DNA of 45,565 nt from positions 1 to 45,565 of the forward strand of contig CAZCQP010000018.1 of NCBI GenBank assembly GCA_964500895.1, written 5' to 3'. The DNA is from CAZCQP01 sp964500895. Its GTDB lineage: Bacteria; Bacillota; Clostridia; Lachnospirales; JAISER01. A program made the translations under genes and the position numbers. Below are positions 1 through 7,630 of this stretch, piece after piece. Every line of letters begins with the position of its first letter. The first letter of the stretch is position 1. Below the pieces are notes generated by a model. That model was not told the origin of the DNA, searched no databases, and was given only the letters and a program-made list of their open reading frames with translations.

Positions 1-3
1 CGC

Positions 4-124
4 CGCACCTTTGGTGCGTCCTGCCTTCTTGCCGGTGCATCAAGGCAAATTTTCGTAGGAATACCCTTGAGGTATTTCAAGAAAATTTAATGCAGTATGG
101 CATACAATTTGCCGAAAAGACGGC
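4..124. repeat. Cluster of nested inverted repeats at window edge
   Basis: Several hairpins follow each other without a gene: CGCACC/GGTGCG (4-9 and 13-18), TGCCTT/AAGGCA (22-27 and 42-47), AAATTTTC/GAAAATTT (47-54 and 81-88) enclosing AATACC/GGTATT (60-65 and 71-76), and GCCG/CGGC (111-114 and 121-124). GGCAAATT (44-51) can alternatively pair with AATTTGCC (106-113). The stretch lies downstream of the minus-strand sensor operon. It could be a dispersed palindromic element or a structured 3' end; no hairpin has a clean U-tract for minus-strand termination. Confidence 0.4.
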
Positions 125-155
125 GTTTCGTTTATGAATACAGGTTCTATGCCCA

Positions 156-1181
156 TCAGTAGGATGTGCTCGTAATGATATTTAAAGGAGCACGGACAGC
201 ACCGTCTTCTCCGGCGACCTCAGCAATTTGATTATAATGCTGGTGATACAAAGCCAGTGCCATGTCAAAAATGAGTTGTGCATGTTCCTCGCAGCCAATG
301 GACACTGTGCCCAGCATTTTTCCACTTTTCACGGCTTCTATGCCCTGGGGTGTGCCATCCACACCCACAATGTTCACGAAATCAATGCCCAGCCTGTCGA
401 TGGTGTCCACAACTCCAAGGGCCATATCATCGTTGTTGCAAATGATAAGCTCAATGGCATCGCCATAGCTGTTGAAATACTGCTCGGCCAAAGCGGCGGC
501 CTGGCTTCTGGTCCAATTGGCAATACCACCGTCCAGGCGCTCCAATTCCATACCATTATCCCGAAGGGTTTGTACGGAAACCTCGGTTCTAATTAACGTG
601 TCTTGATGCCGGCGTTCGCCTTCAATCATTATGTAATTCACAATACCATCTTGGTTTTTGTCAATAGCGTAGGGGTCACGGCGATATTGCTGCAACACCA
701 CCTCCGCCTCTAGTTCGGCGTTTTTTTTGGCATCGGTGCCTACATACACGGTGCGCTCCCACTTTGTCATGTCTTGCTTCACAGGCTCACGGTTGAAGAA
801 CACCACAGGCACATTGGCTTCTTTGGCAATGTCGATCACATAGGCGGCCTCGATTCTGTCTACAAGATTGACGCAGAGCACATCGTAATTCAGGGAAATA
901 TACCGTGCAATCTGCTCGTTTTGCAAAGACTGGGAATCGTTGGCATCCAGATAAGCCATATACACTTTTTCACCATTTGCACCGGTATATTCTGCGGCGG
1001 TTTGCATCAGCGCACCAGACACATTTTCAATGAACGTGTCACTTCCTTTATAAACAAACACAGCCATGCGAATGGTTTTGCTTTCCACATCGGTCTTGTC
1101 GCCGTTCATAAAAACAAAAGCGGCAGCCGCCCCGGCGCATAGCGCTACAACAATCAATGCGAAACAGAAGCTATTTTTCAT
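156..1181 (-). CDS. Membrane-anchored galactose/glucose-binding-like periplasmic protein
   Basis: A 341-residue type I periplasmic binding protein related to MglB. Residues 5-24 form a hydrophobic signal or anchor segment; there is no good lipobox (Leu precedes the only Cys there), so it is probably held by an uncleaved anchor. The loop at about 174-182 (DKNQDGIVN) matches the calcium-binding loop of the galactose-binding protein, and the C-terminal lobe carries the family NNDDMALG and VDGTPQG motifs, so a hexose ligand is likely. It is the last gene of the regulator/kinase operon, 20 bp after the second binding protein, with ribosome binding site AGAGGTG. No ABC permease or ATPase is visible beside it, so a sensory role is at least as likely as transport. 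Confidence 0.75.
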   Translation of the reverse strand: MKNSFCFALIVVALCAGAAAAFVFMNGDKTDVESKTIRMAVFVYKGSDTFIENVSGALMQTAAEYTGANGEKVYMAYLDANDSQSLQNEQIARYISLNYDVLCVNLVDRIEAAYVIDIAKEANVPVVFFNREPVKQDMTKWERTVYVGTDAKKNAELEAEVVLQQYRRDPYAIDKNQDGIVNYIMIEGERRHQDTLIRTEVSVQTLRDNGMELERLDGGIANWTRSQAAALAEQYFNSYGDAIELIICNNDDMALGVVDTIDRLGIDFVNIVGVDGTPQGIEAVKSGKMLGTVSIGCEEHAQLIFDMALALYHQHYNQIAEVAGEDGAVRAPLNIITSTSY

Positions 1182-1201
1182 GTTTGCACCTCTATTTGGT
1201 A

Positions 1202-2113
1202 TTAGTAAACCGGGGCGATAACATACGACATTTCATCGGTGTAAAGGGTATCCTTGGTGAGCACGTTGGGTTTAAGTTCGTAGCTGCCTAAGCTTAACCC
1301 CGACCCGGTCTTGATGGCCTCTACAACCGCCAGATATCCGATGTTATAGTTGTTCTGCACGATAAGGCATGCAATACTTCCGTTTTCCACAAACTCCAGC
1401 AGTGGCACAGCGCTTTCAATGCCATAAATGCTCACGTTCTCTTCCCCTGTGGCCTCCAGAATCCCTTTGGTTGTGTCTGCGCTGAAAGACACAATGTTGC
1501 AAGTGTCTACACCCTCCAGAAATGTCCGGCGGCTTTCCTCGCTAAGCAGCAGGGTGTGGGAAACCCCCAGCGCATCACAGCGTTCTGTGAAGCCGTCATA
1601 CCGCTGGCTGATATGCGCCGCACCAATGTCATCGGCAAAGATGTAAACTTCCTGCACACCGTCTTGTGCAATCTTTTCAGCCAGAAGCGCCCCAAGCCCT
1701 TTGTTTTCCAGCCCTACATATTTGATAGTGCCATCCATGGCCTGGGCGGGGTTTGTAGACACCACCACGCAGTCGGCTGTGTTTTCGGCGAACCACTTCA
1801 CCACTTCACCGTTAGACGAGACGATAACAATGGCACCCAATGCGTTTTCGGTCTCTGTGACAAAGCTGTCCAAATCTTGCGCAACGCTTGCCGCAGAGAC
1901 ATATTGAATGTCCGCATTAAAATCCATGGCTGCCTTGTCTGCACCTTTTTGAATGAGATGAGCCGCCTCGCCGCCGCCATCATCAGTGATTACAGACACC
2001 TTGCACGTTCTGTTTGCAGGCTTTGCCACAAGTTGCAGGCTCATAAGGCCAAGCAAAACCACAATCATAATGCCTACAAGCGCCATGAGAACTTTTTCAT
2101 ATCTTTCAAGCAT
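1202..2113 (-). CDS. Membrane-anchored periplasmic binding protein, probable sensor partner
   Basis: A 303-residue protein with one N-terminal membrane segment (about 8-29) followed by a periplasmic-binding-protein fold of the LacI/ribose-binding type: alternating Rossmann-like lobes, for example AIVIVSSNG and YVGLENKGLGALLAEKI. It is divergent from characterised sugar-binding proteins, and a ligand cannot be named. The ATG overlaps the kinase stop by 8 bp and has a strong site (GGAGGAAGGCC), so it is translationally coupled to the kinase. In known clostridial systems such as XylFII-LytS-YesN, a membrane-bound binding protein hands the sugar signal to the kinase; this gene fits that role by position and topology (inference). 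Confidence 0.65.
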   Translation of the reverse strand: MLERYEKVLMALVGIMIVVLLGLMSLQLVAKPANRTCKVSVITDDGGGEAAHLIQKGADKAAMDFNADIQYVSAASVAQDLDSFVTETENALGAIVIVSSNGEVVKWFAENTADCVVVSTNPAQAMDGTIKYVGLENKGLGALLAEKIAQDGVQEVYIFADDIGAAHISQRYDGFTERCDALGVSHTLLLSEESRRTFLEGVDTCNIVSFSADTTKGILEATGEENVSIYGIESAVPLLEFVENGSIACLIVQNNYNIGYLAVVEAIKTGSGLSLGSYELKPNVLTKDTLYTDEMSYVIAPVY

Positions 2114-3896
2114 GGCCTTCCTCCATTAAGTGTAAGCTGGCATCACAGAAAGGTACAGCAGGCAGATGCACGGTAACACTGGTGCCCACGTCCGGCTCGC
2201 TTTCTATGGATAGGCCATAGTCCTCTCCAAAATAAAGCTTCACCCGCTCGTTCACGTTTTTAAGCCCAAAGCCGCTTACTGCCCCGTGGCCGTCCAGCAG
2301 CCCGGCCAAAATTTCCTCCTGTATGCCCATGCCGTTGTCTGAAACGGTTAAGTAAACGTCCCCGTTTTCAAGCCGCCCAGTGATGTCGATGATGCCGTCG
2401 CCATCCATGAAGTCCATGCCGTGGTAAATGGCATTTTCCACAAGGGGCTGTATGATGAGTTTTATTACAGACATGCCAAGAATTTCAGGCGGTGCTTCAA
2501 TGGTGTATGTAAACTTGTTTTTGTAGCGCATGGACTGGATAATAAGATAATTCCGCACATGCTCTAGCTCATCTGCCACAGTGATGATGTTTTTGCCCTG
2601 GCTTAGGCTAATTCTAAAAAGCCTGGCCAAAGCCGTCACCAGATTGATGGCGTTGTCCTTGCGCTCGTTTTCAATCATCCAGACGATAATGTCTAGGGTG
2701 TTGTAAAGAAAGTGGGGGTTTATTTGCACTTGCAGGGCATTCAGTTCGCTTTTTTGCTTCAACTGGTGGTCACGCACCATTTGCTCGGTCATTTCCCGCA
2801 GTTGTATAACCATGCTCTGAATGGATTTGCCTAGGTGCTGCACTTCATCCGAACCCTCGGCTTGAATTTCCGTGTCTAGGCCACGCTCCAGTTCTTGCAC
2901 GGATAGGTCAAGCTTCTTAATGGGGTCTGTAAGCCGGGATGAAATCACTGCGTTTATAATGAGCAGAAACTCAAGCAAAATGAGCACGATTAACGCCACA
3001 AACAAGATGTTCGATTTGGTTTCCAAAGCCAGATTCTTCTTGGGAATAACCCCCACCACACGCCAGCCCGTATAACCCACACTGCGTAGGATGACAGAGC
3101 GGGTTTCGCCATTCAACCGCCGGGTGTAAAAGCCATCTTTAAGGGTGGCCAGCTCAAGGTTGTCTTCTTTGAGAATCCCTGTGTCAATGAGGGGTTGTTT
3201 TGGGTGGGAAATGAGTCTGCCCCCGGCGTCCATCAAGTAAATGTAGCCGTCGCCGGAAAGCCGCTGGTTGCGAAAAGCTTCCGCCAGGCCGTTCATGCTT
3301 AAATCAATGAGCAAAACCCCTTGGCGGGTGATTTTGCCGTAGGTGAGTTCAACAGAACATGAAAGTGACATGACCCAGTTTAAAGGGTTATCCCCTTGTG
3401 ACACAAAATTTTGGACACATGGGGTTGAAAAGTGAAGGTTTTCCGGGTGTTGCAATGCGTTCTGGAACCAAGGGTAACTGGTGATGTCCACGTTTTCTTT
3501 AAGCAGGGACGGAGGCACGGCTGCTATGGGGGTACCCTTTCTGTCAAACACAAAAATGTCCTTCACATAGTTGTTGTTGGCAGAATAAAGCAACTGCAAA
3601 CTATCGGCAATGGACTCCTCAGACAAATCGGTGCCTTTAATCACATTATAATAAATGGAGTCGGAAAGCCTTATCATGTCCCGCAAATAAACGCTAATGC
3701 TTTGGGTCACTTCTTCGATTAATGTTTCGTTTTCACTGCGCAAGTACGTGTCCAGCTGTTTTGAAAACCGCATGTAAAAAACAATGCCTGTAATCACAAG
3801 CGCCACCAATGCTGTTATGGTAAACGAAATGAACACCGAGTTTTTAATGCTACCGAAATGGAACCTCTCCAACAGCTTGCACCTCCAGGCTTTCAT
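2106..3896 (-). CDS. YesM-family sensor histidine kinase
   Basis: A 596-residue membrane kinase. Transmembrane segments lie at about 20-42 and 297-318 and flank a large extracellular sensor region (about 45-290, dCache-like). A HAMP-like linker follows (320-375), then the His_kinase family box INPHFLYNT with phospho-acceptor His395, and an HATPase domain with N-box QPLVENAIYHG (Asn488) and glycine boxes DNGMGI and GFGLKNVNER. It should phosphorylate the adjacent AraC-type regulator in response to an extracellular, probably sugar, signal. Its ATG overlaps the regulator stop as ATGA. A second possible start is the TTG at codon 9, which has a better-spaced GGAGG inside the first codons. Confidence 0.9.
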   Translation of the reverse strand: MKAWRCKLLERFHFGSIKNSVFISFTITALVALVITGIVFYMRFSKQLDTYLRSENETLIEEVTQSISVYLRDMIRLSDSIYYNVIKGTDLSEESIADSLQLLYSANNNYVKDIFVFDRKGTPIAAVPPSLLKENVDITSYPWFQNALQHPENLHFSTPCVQNFVSQGDNPLNWVMSLSCSVELTYGKITRQGVLLIDLSMNGLAEAFRNQRLSGDGYIYLMDAGGRLISHPKQPLIDTGILKEDNLELATLKDGFYTRRLNGETRSVILRSVGYTGWRVVGVIPKKNLALETKSNILFVALIVLILLEFLLIINAVISSRLTDPIKKLDLSVQELERGLDTEIQAEGSDEVQHLGKSIQSMVIQLREMTEQMVRDHQLKQKSELNALQVQINPHFLYNTLDIIVWMIENERKDNAINLVTALARLFRISLSQGKNIITVADELEHVRNYLIIQSMRYKNKFTYTIEAPPEILGMSVIKLIIQPLVENAIYHGMDFMDGDGIIDITGRLENGDVYLTVSDNGMGIQEEILAGLLDGHGAVSGFGLKNVNERVKLYFGEDYGLSIESEPDVGTSVTVHLPAVPFCDASLHLMEEGHA

Positions 3897-5512
3897 AGGT
3901 CTAGGTCTGTGCCTTTCTGCAAATTCCTGCGGTATGCCGATGGGGTAATGCCGAAGCGTTTACGGAAAACATAACTGAAATAGTTTGGCTCCTCGTAACC
4001 CACTGCCCCGGCGATGCAATAGGTTTTTGCATCGCTGCCGGCAAGTAGTTCAAGGGCCTTTTGCAGCCGAAATTCAGTGAGATAATTCACATAAGTTTGA
4101 CCGGTAATTTTTTTAAACAGTGCTGAAAAATAAGATTGGCTAATGTGCAGATGCTCACACATTACATCCACAGTGAGTTTAGGGTTTGAATAGTTTTCTG
4201 CAATATAAGCTTTGGCGCCCTCTATAAGCTTTTCCTCGGTGGAAATGCGCCTGGCCGAAGCTAGCGCATTCATGCGTAGGCATAAATCAAGAAGCCACTG
4301 TTTAAAAGCGGAAATATCGCAGCTTAAGAAGCGGAAAAAATCCTCTGTGGCGAACAACTCTGTTTCGCTTATGGTGAGGCGTTCGGCAGCATAAATCACT
4401 GAACCCAGAATGTTGATGACACTTAATTGATATTTAAGGCGGTTTTCTGCATTTTCCTCGGCCGCAGCAGTCATGCCGTCAATCATTAAAGCGATGTCCC
4501 CGGGGCTTCCGAACTTTACAACCGATGCAAAGCGCCGTGGGCTAGGGCCATTTGCGGTGGTATCCTCAAGCTCGGCGGCTTCCATATCGCAGATGTAAAT
4601 GACGTTCCCCGAGGCCACTGCTTTATATTCCAAGGCAGATAGGGCTTCATCGTAAGACAGGCACAGCTTTGTAAGGGATGAATAGCACCGCCCAATGCCC
4701 GCTGTAACTTTAATGGCAGAAACACGATAGCATTCCTCGCAGATTTCGTTGGCCAGGCGTATAATGCCGCCAATTGGGCTTTTGGTTTCCCATTCTGTTA
4801 CAACGATAACAGCTTTGCCGTTAATGAAAGATTCCACCACACAACGCCCCTCGCAATGGGTATCGGCAATGCGCTTTACAAACACAGGCACAAGCTCGCT
4901 TGCAATGATGTTTTTAGACGTTTTAACATCTGTTTCAAGCACCAGCACATTTTTCTGCCTGCCGTACACGAATGGCAAAGAAAATTGCCCAATCTGGCTT
5001 GAAATGTCACTTTTCACAAACTGCCCGCACAAAAGTTCGTACAAAAACCGTTCCCGCAAGATGGGCAGAAATTTATTATAGCATTCACACAAGATTTCCA
5101 CATTCCGCTTGTTCAGCAAGTCTGCGTCCAGGTTCTCCTTTACCTGGGTAAGAATCCCACGCAATTCTTTTTCGTTCACGGGCTTTAATATGTATTCTAC
5201 GGTGTTGATGCTAATGGCCTGCTTGGCATACTCAAACTGGTCGAAGCCGGTTAAAATGATAATTCTAACCCCCGGGTGCCGTTCTTTCATGTGCCGGCCC
5301 AATGTAAGCCCATCCATAAACGGCATTTTGATGTCCGTGAGCAGAACGTCTACCTCATGGGCATCGGCGAACTCCAAAGCTTCCTCGCCGTTGGCTGCGG
5401 TGGCCACAACCTGGAAACCAAGGCTGGCCCAATCCACCTTTCCGGCAATGGCTTCCCGCACTTCCTCCTCGTCATCCACAAGCATGATTTTATAAGCAGC
5501 GCCCTCCGGCAT
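3893..5512 (-). CDS. YesN-family response regulator with AraC DNA-binding domain
   Basis: A 539-residue regulator with the start used here. An N-terminal receiver domain has acidic pair Asp13/Asp14, phospho-acceptor Asp60 (LLTDIKMP) and the conserved Lys in EYILKPVN. A long middle region (about 130-430) resembles the poorly defined central part of YesN-type proteins, and the C-terminal about 100 residues carry two AraC helix-turn-helix motifs (LTVDVMCEHLHISQSYFSALF and GYEEPNYFSYVFRKRFG). It probably activates carbohydrate genes and perhaps its own operon. The ORF opens further upstream, but TAGGAGGA lies 10 nt before this ATG (5512) and 1 nt before the ATG at 5521; the mapped promoter excludes starts near 5569. 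Confidence 0.9.
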   Translation of the reverse strand: MPEGAAYKIMLVDDEEEVREAIAGKVDWASLGFQVVATAANGEEALEFADAHEVDVLLTDIKMPFMDGLTLGRHMKERHPGVRIIILTGFDQFEYAKQAISINTVEYILKPVNEKELRGILTQVKENLDADLLNKRNVEILCECYNKFLPILRERFLYELLCGQFVKSDISSQIGQFSLPFVYGRQKNVLVLETDVKTSKNIIASELVPVFVKRIADTHCEGRCVVESFINGKAVIVVTEWETKSPIGGIIRLANEICEECYRVSAIKVTAGIGRCYSSLTKLCLSYDEALSALEYKAVASGNVIYICDMEAAELEDTTANGPSPRRFASVVKFGSPGDIALMIDGMTAAAEENAENRLKYQLSVINILGSVIYAAERLTISETELFATEDFFRFLSCDISAFKQWLLDLCLRMNALASARRISTEEKLIEGAKAYIAENYSNPKLTVDVMCEHLHISQSYFSALFKKITGQTYVNYLTEFRLQKALELLAGSDAKTYCIAGAVGYEEPNYFSYVFRKRFGITPSAYRRNLQKGTDLDL

Positions 5513-5557
5513 AAGCACCATTCCTCCTAAACCGAGTATCGTCAAAGTGTCACATTT

Positions 5558-5586
5558 ATTTTGCAACATCTGGAAATTTTTGTCAA
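5558..5586 (-). promoter_or_regulatory. Candidate sigma-A promoter of the sensor operon
   Basis: Read on the minus strand, a perfect TTGACA (5586-5581) is followed after 17 nt by CAAAAT (5563-5558; four of six to TATAAT). Transcription would begin near 5551, leaving a leader of roughly 30-40 nt before the regulator gene. Confidence 0.5.
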
Positions 5587-5702
5587 GCCTGGCAGGGATG
5601 GAAAATCAAAGCTACAAACACTTGCACAGTTTTTAAAGTTTTTATGATTTTTTGTATTTCTTCATTGTCCTTCTATTTGCTATAGATTTCCAAAGCACAG
5701 TA

Positions 5703-5711
5703 TGTTATAAT
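5703..5711 (+). promoter_or_regulatory. Extended -10 promoter element
   Basis: TGTTATAAT fits the extended -10 consensus (TGnTATAAT) 44 nt upstream of the desulforedoxin-like gene. The -35 region 17 nt upstream (TAGATT, 5683-5688) matches only three of six positions, typical for extended -10 promoters. Confidence 0.55.
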
Positions 5712-5754
5712 ATTTCCATGCTAATAATTATTATCAAAGGAGAGGTGGATTCTT

Positions 5755-6087
5755 ATGAAAATTAATATTGACAAAAACTTGGTTGAGTTAACGCCGGAAA
5801 ATTTAAGTGAAAAAACCAAGTTGGAAATTCTTTGGAAAACCCTCATTGATTGCAATGGAGAGGCTAAAAAATTGGCCCCTGTGGGTGAATATGTGCCTCA
5901 AAAGAACGAAAAAGGCGCTTCCTTCTACATTGAAGGCTTAGATGAAGCCAAACCCGCAGACCCTGTTGAAGTACACGTGGATGCAAACTGCAAATGCTAC
6001 TGCTCCATTTGCAACAAACTGGTAGACTTGAAACCAGGCGACCCCGTACCTGTTTGCTGCGGCAGAATTATGGAAGTGATTGATTAA
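5755..6087 (+). CDS. Small desulforedoxin-like metal-binding protein
   Basis: A 110-residue protein of unknown role. The last third has Cys79, Cys81, Cys83, Cys86 and the pair Cys101/Cys102 followed by GRIMEV. The Cys-x2-Cys plus Cys-Cys-Gly-x-x-Met pattern matches the desulforedoxin fold found at the N-terminus of desulfoferrodoxins, so it probably binds iron or zinc; the two extra cysteines are unusual. Residues 1-75 match no family I can name. It has a strong site (AGGAGAGGTGG), its own promoter and terminator, and so is a single-gene unit. An electron-transfer or oxygen-protection role is possible but not shown; a structural zinc ribbon is the alternative. Confidence 0.7.
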   Translation: MKINIDKNLVELTPENLSEKTKLEILWKTLIDCNGEAKKLAPVGEYVPQKNEKGASFYIEGLDEAKPADPVEVHVDANCKCYCSICNKLVDLKPGDPVPVCCGRIMEVID

Positions 6088-6101
6088 TACTTTAAACACA
6101 G

Positions 6102-6133
6102 GCTTCATGGCAGAAATGCCATGGAGCTTTTTT
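6102..6133 (+). terminator. Rho-independent terminator
   Basis: GCTTCATGGCA, loop GAAA, TGCCATGGAGC (11-bp stem with one G-U pair) followed by six T. It ends the desulforedoxin-like transcript before gpr. Confidence 0.9.
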
Positions 6134-6139
6134 GTGCTT

Positions 6140-6167
6140 GCATAAAAAATAATAAAAATTCATTGTT
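6140..6167 (+). promoter_or_regulatory. Candidate forespore (sigma-G-like) promoter for gpr
   Basis: GCATA (6140-6144) is separated by 16 nt from CATTGTT (6161-6167), resembling the sigma-G pattern of G(H)ATA and CATnnTA, though the spacing is one shorter than usual. A sigma-F-like -10 (GGTAATAATA, 6169-6178) overlaps the same region but lacks a well-placed -35. gpr is a known forespore gene in Bacillus. Confidence 0.35.
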
Positions 6168-6205
6168 GGGTAATAATAGGAAAAAAATAGCAGACGGAGG
6201 ATACG

Positions 6206-7222
6206 ATGAAGGCATCAAAAAAAGAAGAAAACCAAAAAATTAATATTTATACCGACCTTGCCATTGAATGTAAAGCCATGCTAGAAAAAGAAGAAAATGA
6301 AGAAATAGCAGGGGTAAAAATTAAAAAAGAGAAAACATCAGACCAAAGCATTCGGGTAACATGGGTGGAAATATTAAATGAAACCGGGGTGGAGCAAATG
6401 CAAAAACCCCAGGGCAATTACATTACCATTGAGTCCGAAGCCATGAAAGAAAACGACACAGAAACCCATGAAGCCATCACCGAAATATTGTCTGAAAAAT
6501 TAAAGGCGTTAGGCCGGTTAAAAAAAGACAGTGTGGTACTCATTATTGGCTTGGGAAACTGGCACGTCACCCCCGATGCCCTGGGCCCGAAAGTCATTTC
6601 CAAAGTGTTGGTCACCCGGCACATTGCAGATTCTGGTGCAGTACCGGAGGCGCTTTTAGGGCATGTGCGTCCTGTATGTGCTGTTTCCCCTGGGGTTATG
6701 GGCATTACAGGTATAGAAACGGCAGAAATTGTCAAGGGTATTGTAGAGCGGGTAAAGCCCGATTTGCTTTTGGCTATTGATGCATTAGCGGCCCGGCACA
6801 CCAGCCGGATTAACGCCACCATTCAAATGTCGGACACTGGGGTGAACCCAGGGGCAGGGATGGGCAACAAACGGATGGCACTAAACGAAGAAACCATGGG
6901 TATACCGGTGATCGCCATTGGTGTACCTACGGTGGTGGATGCTGCCACCCTGGTGAACGACACCATGGACATGCTGCTGGATTCTTTGCTTTCCCAAACA
7001 GAAAAAGGCTCACCTTTTTATGAAATGCTTAAAGATTTGGAAACGGAAGAAAAATATCACCTTATCAGCCATGTGTTAAACCCGTACATGGGCAATATGT
7101 TTGTAACCCCCAAGGAGGTGGATTCCACCATCGAACGGCTTTCGGGCATTATTGCCAATGCCATTAACGTGGCGCTGCACCCGGGCATTGAAATGACGGA
7201 TTTAAGCCGCTATATTCAATAA
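6206..7222 (+). CDS. gpr: Germination protease GPR
   Basis: A 338-residue member of peptidase family A25, which starts degradation of small acid-soluble spore proteins during germination and is made as an inactive zymogen in the forespore. The TDLAIE motif at about 16-21 corresponds to the conserved propeptide processing region of Bacillus GPR. Further family motifs are VLIIGLGNWHVTPDALGP, SPGVMGITGIETAEIVKG and LLLAIDALAARHTSRINATIQ. Length is close to the family norm (about 330-370). The ATG follows GACGGAGG. It stands alone between the upstream terminator and the next promoter. Confidence 0.95.
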   Translation: MKASKKEENQKINIYTDLAIECKAMLEKEENEEIAGVKIKKEKTSDQSIRVTWVEILNETGVEQMQKPQGNYITIESEAMKENDTETHEAITEILSEKLKALGRLKKDSVVLIIGLGNWHVTPDALGPKVISKVLVTRHIADSGAVPEALLGHVRPVCAVSPGVMGITGIETAEIVKGIVERVKPDLLLAIDALAARHTSRINATIQMSDTGVNPGAGMGNKRMALNEETMGIPVIAIGVPTVVDAATLVNDTMDMLLDSLLSQTEKGSPFYEMLKDLETEEKYHLISHVLNPYMGNMFVTPKEVDSTIERLSGIIANAINVALHPGIEMTDLSRYIQ

Positions 7223-7252
7223 TTTTTTCCTTTTCCGTTATGCATTTTCATG

Positions 7253-7281
7253 TTGTCATTTTTAGTCATATATGCTAAAAT
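7253..7281 (+). promoter_or_regulatory. Sigma-A promoter of the UPF0237-to-lepB run
   Basis: TTGTCA (7253-7258), 17-nt spacer, TAAAAT (7276-7281) preceded by TG one base away (extended -10). No comparable promoter or terminator was seen between the following genes down to 19980, so this may drive a very long transcript. Confidence 0.7.
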
Positions 7282-7340
7282 TGGCAAAAACCCATTCTTA
7301 AAAGAAGTGGGAAAACATGACATTTTGCACAGGAGGCAAC

Positions 7341-7610
7341 ATGAGAGCAATTATAACGGTGGTGGGCAAAGACCGGGTAGGCATTATCGCAGGCGTTTGC
7401 TCCATTTTGGCAGAGAAAAACATTAACATTTGCGACATTTCCCAAAACATTGTAGAAGGCTATTTCAACATGATGATGATTGTGGATTTGGCGGGTTCCG
7501 CTGTTTCTTTTGAGGAAGCACACGAGTTGCTGGACGCTGTTGGTGCAAAGCTGGGCATGGTCATCCGTATTCAGCATGAAGGCATTTTTAACAGTATGCA
7601 CCGGGTGTAA
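7341..7610 (+). CDS. UPF0237 ACT-domain protein
   Basis: An 89-residue single ACT domain: VVGKDRVGIIAGVCSILAEKNINI is the ligand-binding start of an ACT fold and the rest completes the beta-alpha-beta pattern. ACT domains bind amino acids or other small regulators, but the ligand of UPF0237 proteins is not known to me. An upstream in-frame ATG (7317) is rejected because AGGAGG lies directly before the ATG at 7341. It is followed after 20 bp by UPF0210; this pairing recurs in many bacteria, suggesting the two proteins work together. Confidence 0.85.
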   Translation: MRAIITVVGKDRVGIIAGVCSILAEKNINICDISQNIVEGYFNMMMIVDLAGSAVSFEEAHELLDAVGAKLGMVIRIQHEGIFNSMHRV

Positions 7611-7630
7611 ACCTTTAGAGGAGGCAGAAC

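Noticed and set aside
1556..2176. 206-codon plus-strand ORF opposite the second binding protein
   Set aside because: It lies antisense to a well-supported gene with a good ribosome binding site, has no site of its own, and its His- and Cys-rich translation resembles no family.
5513..5569. Longer N-terminus of the AraC-type regulator
   Set aside because: The candidate promoter and AGGAGGA place the translation start at 5512 or 5521; residues upstream do not belong to the receiver domain.
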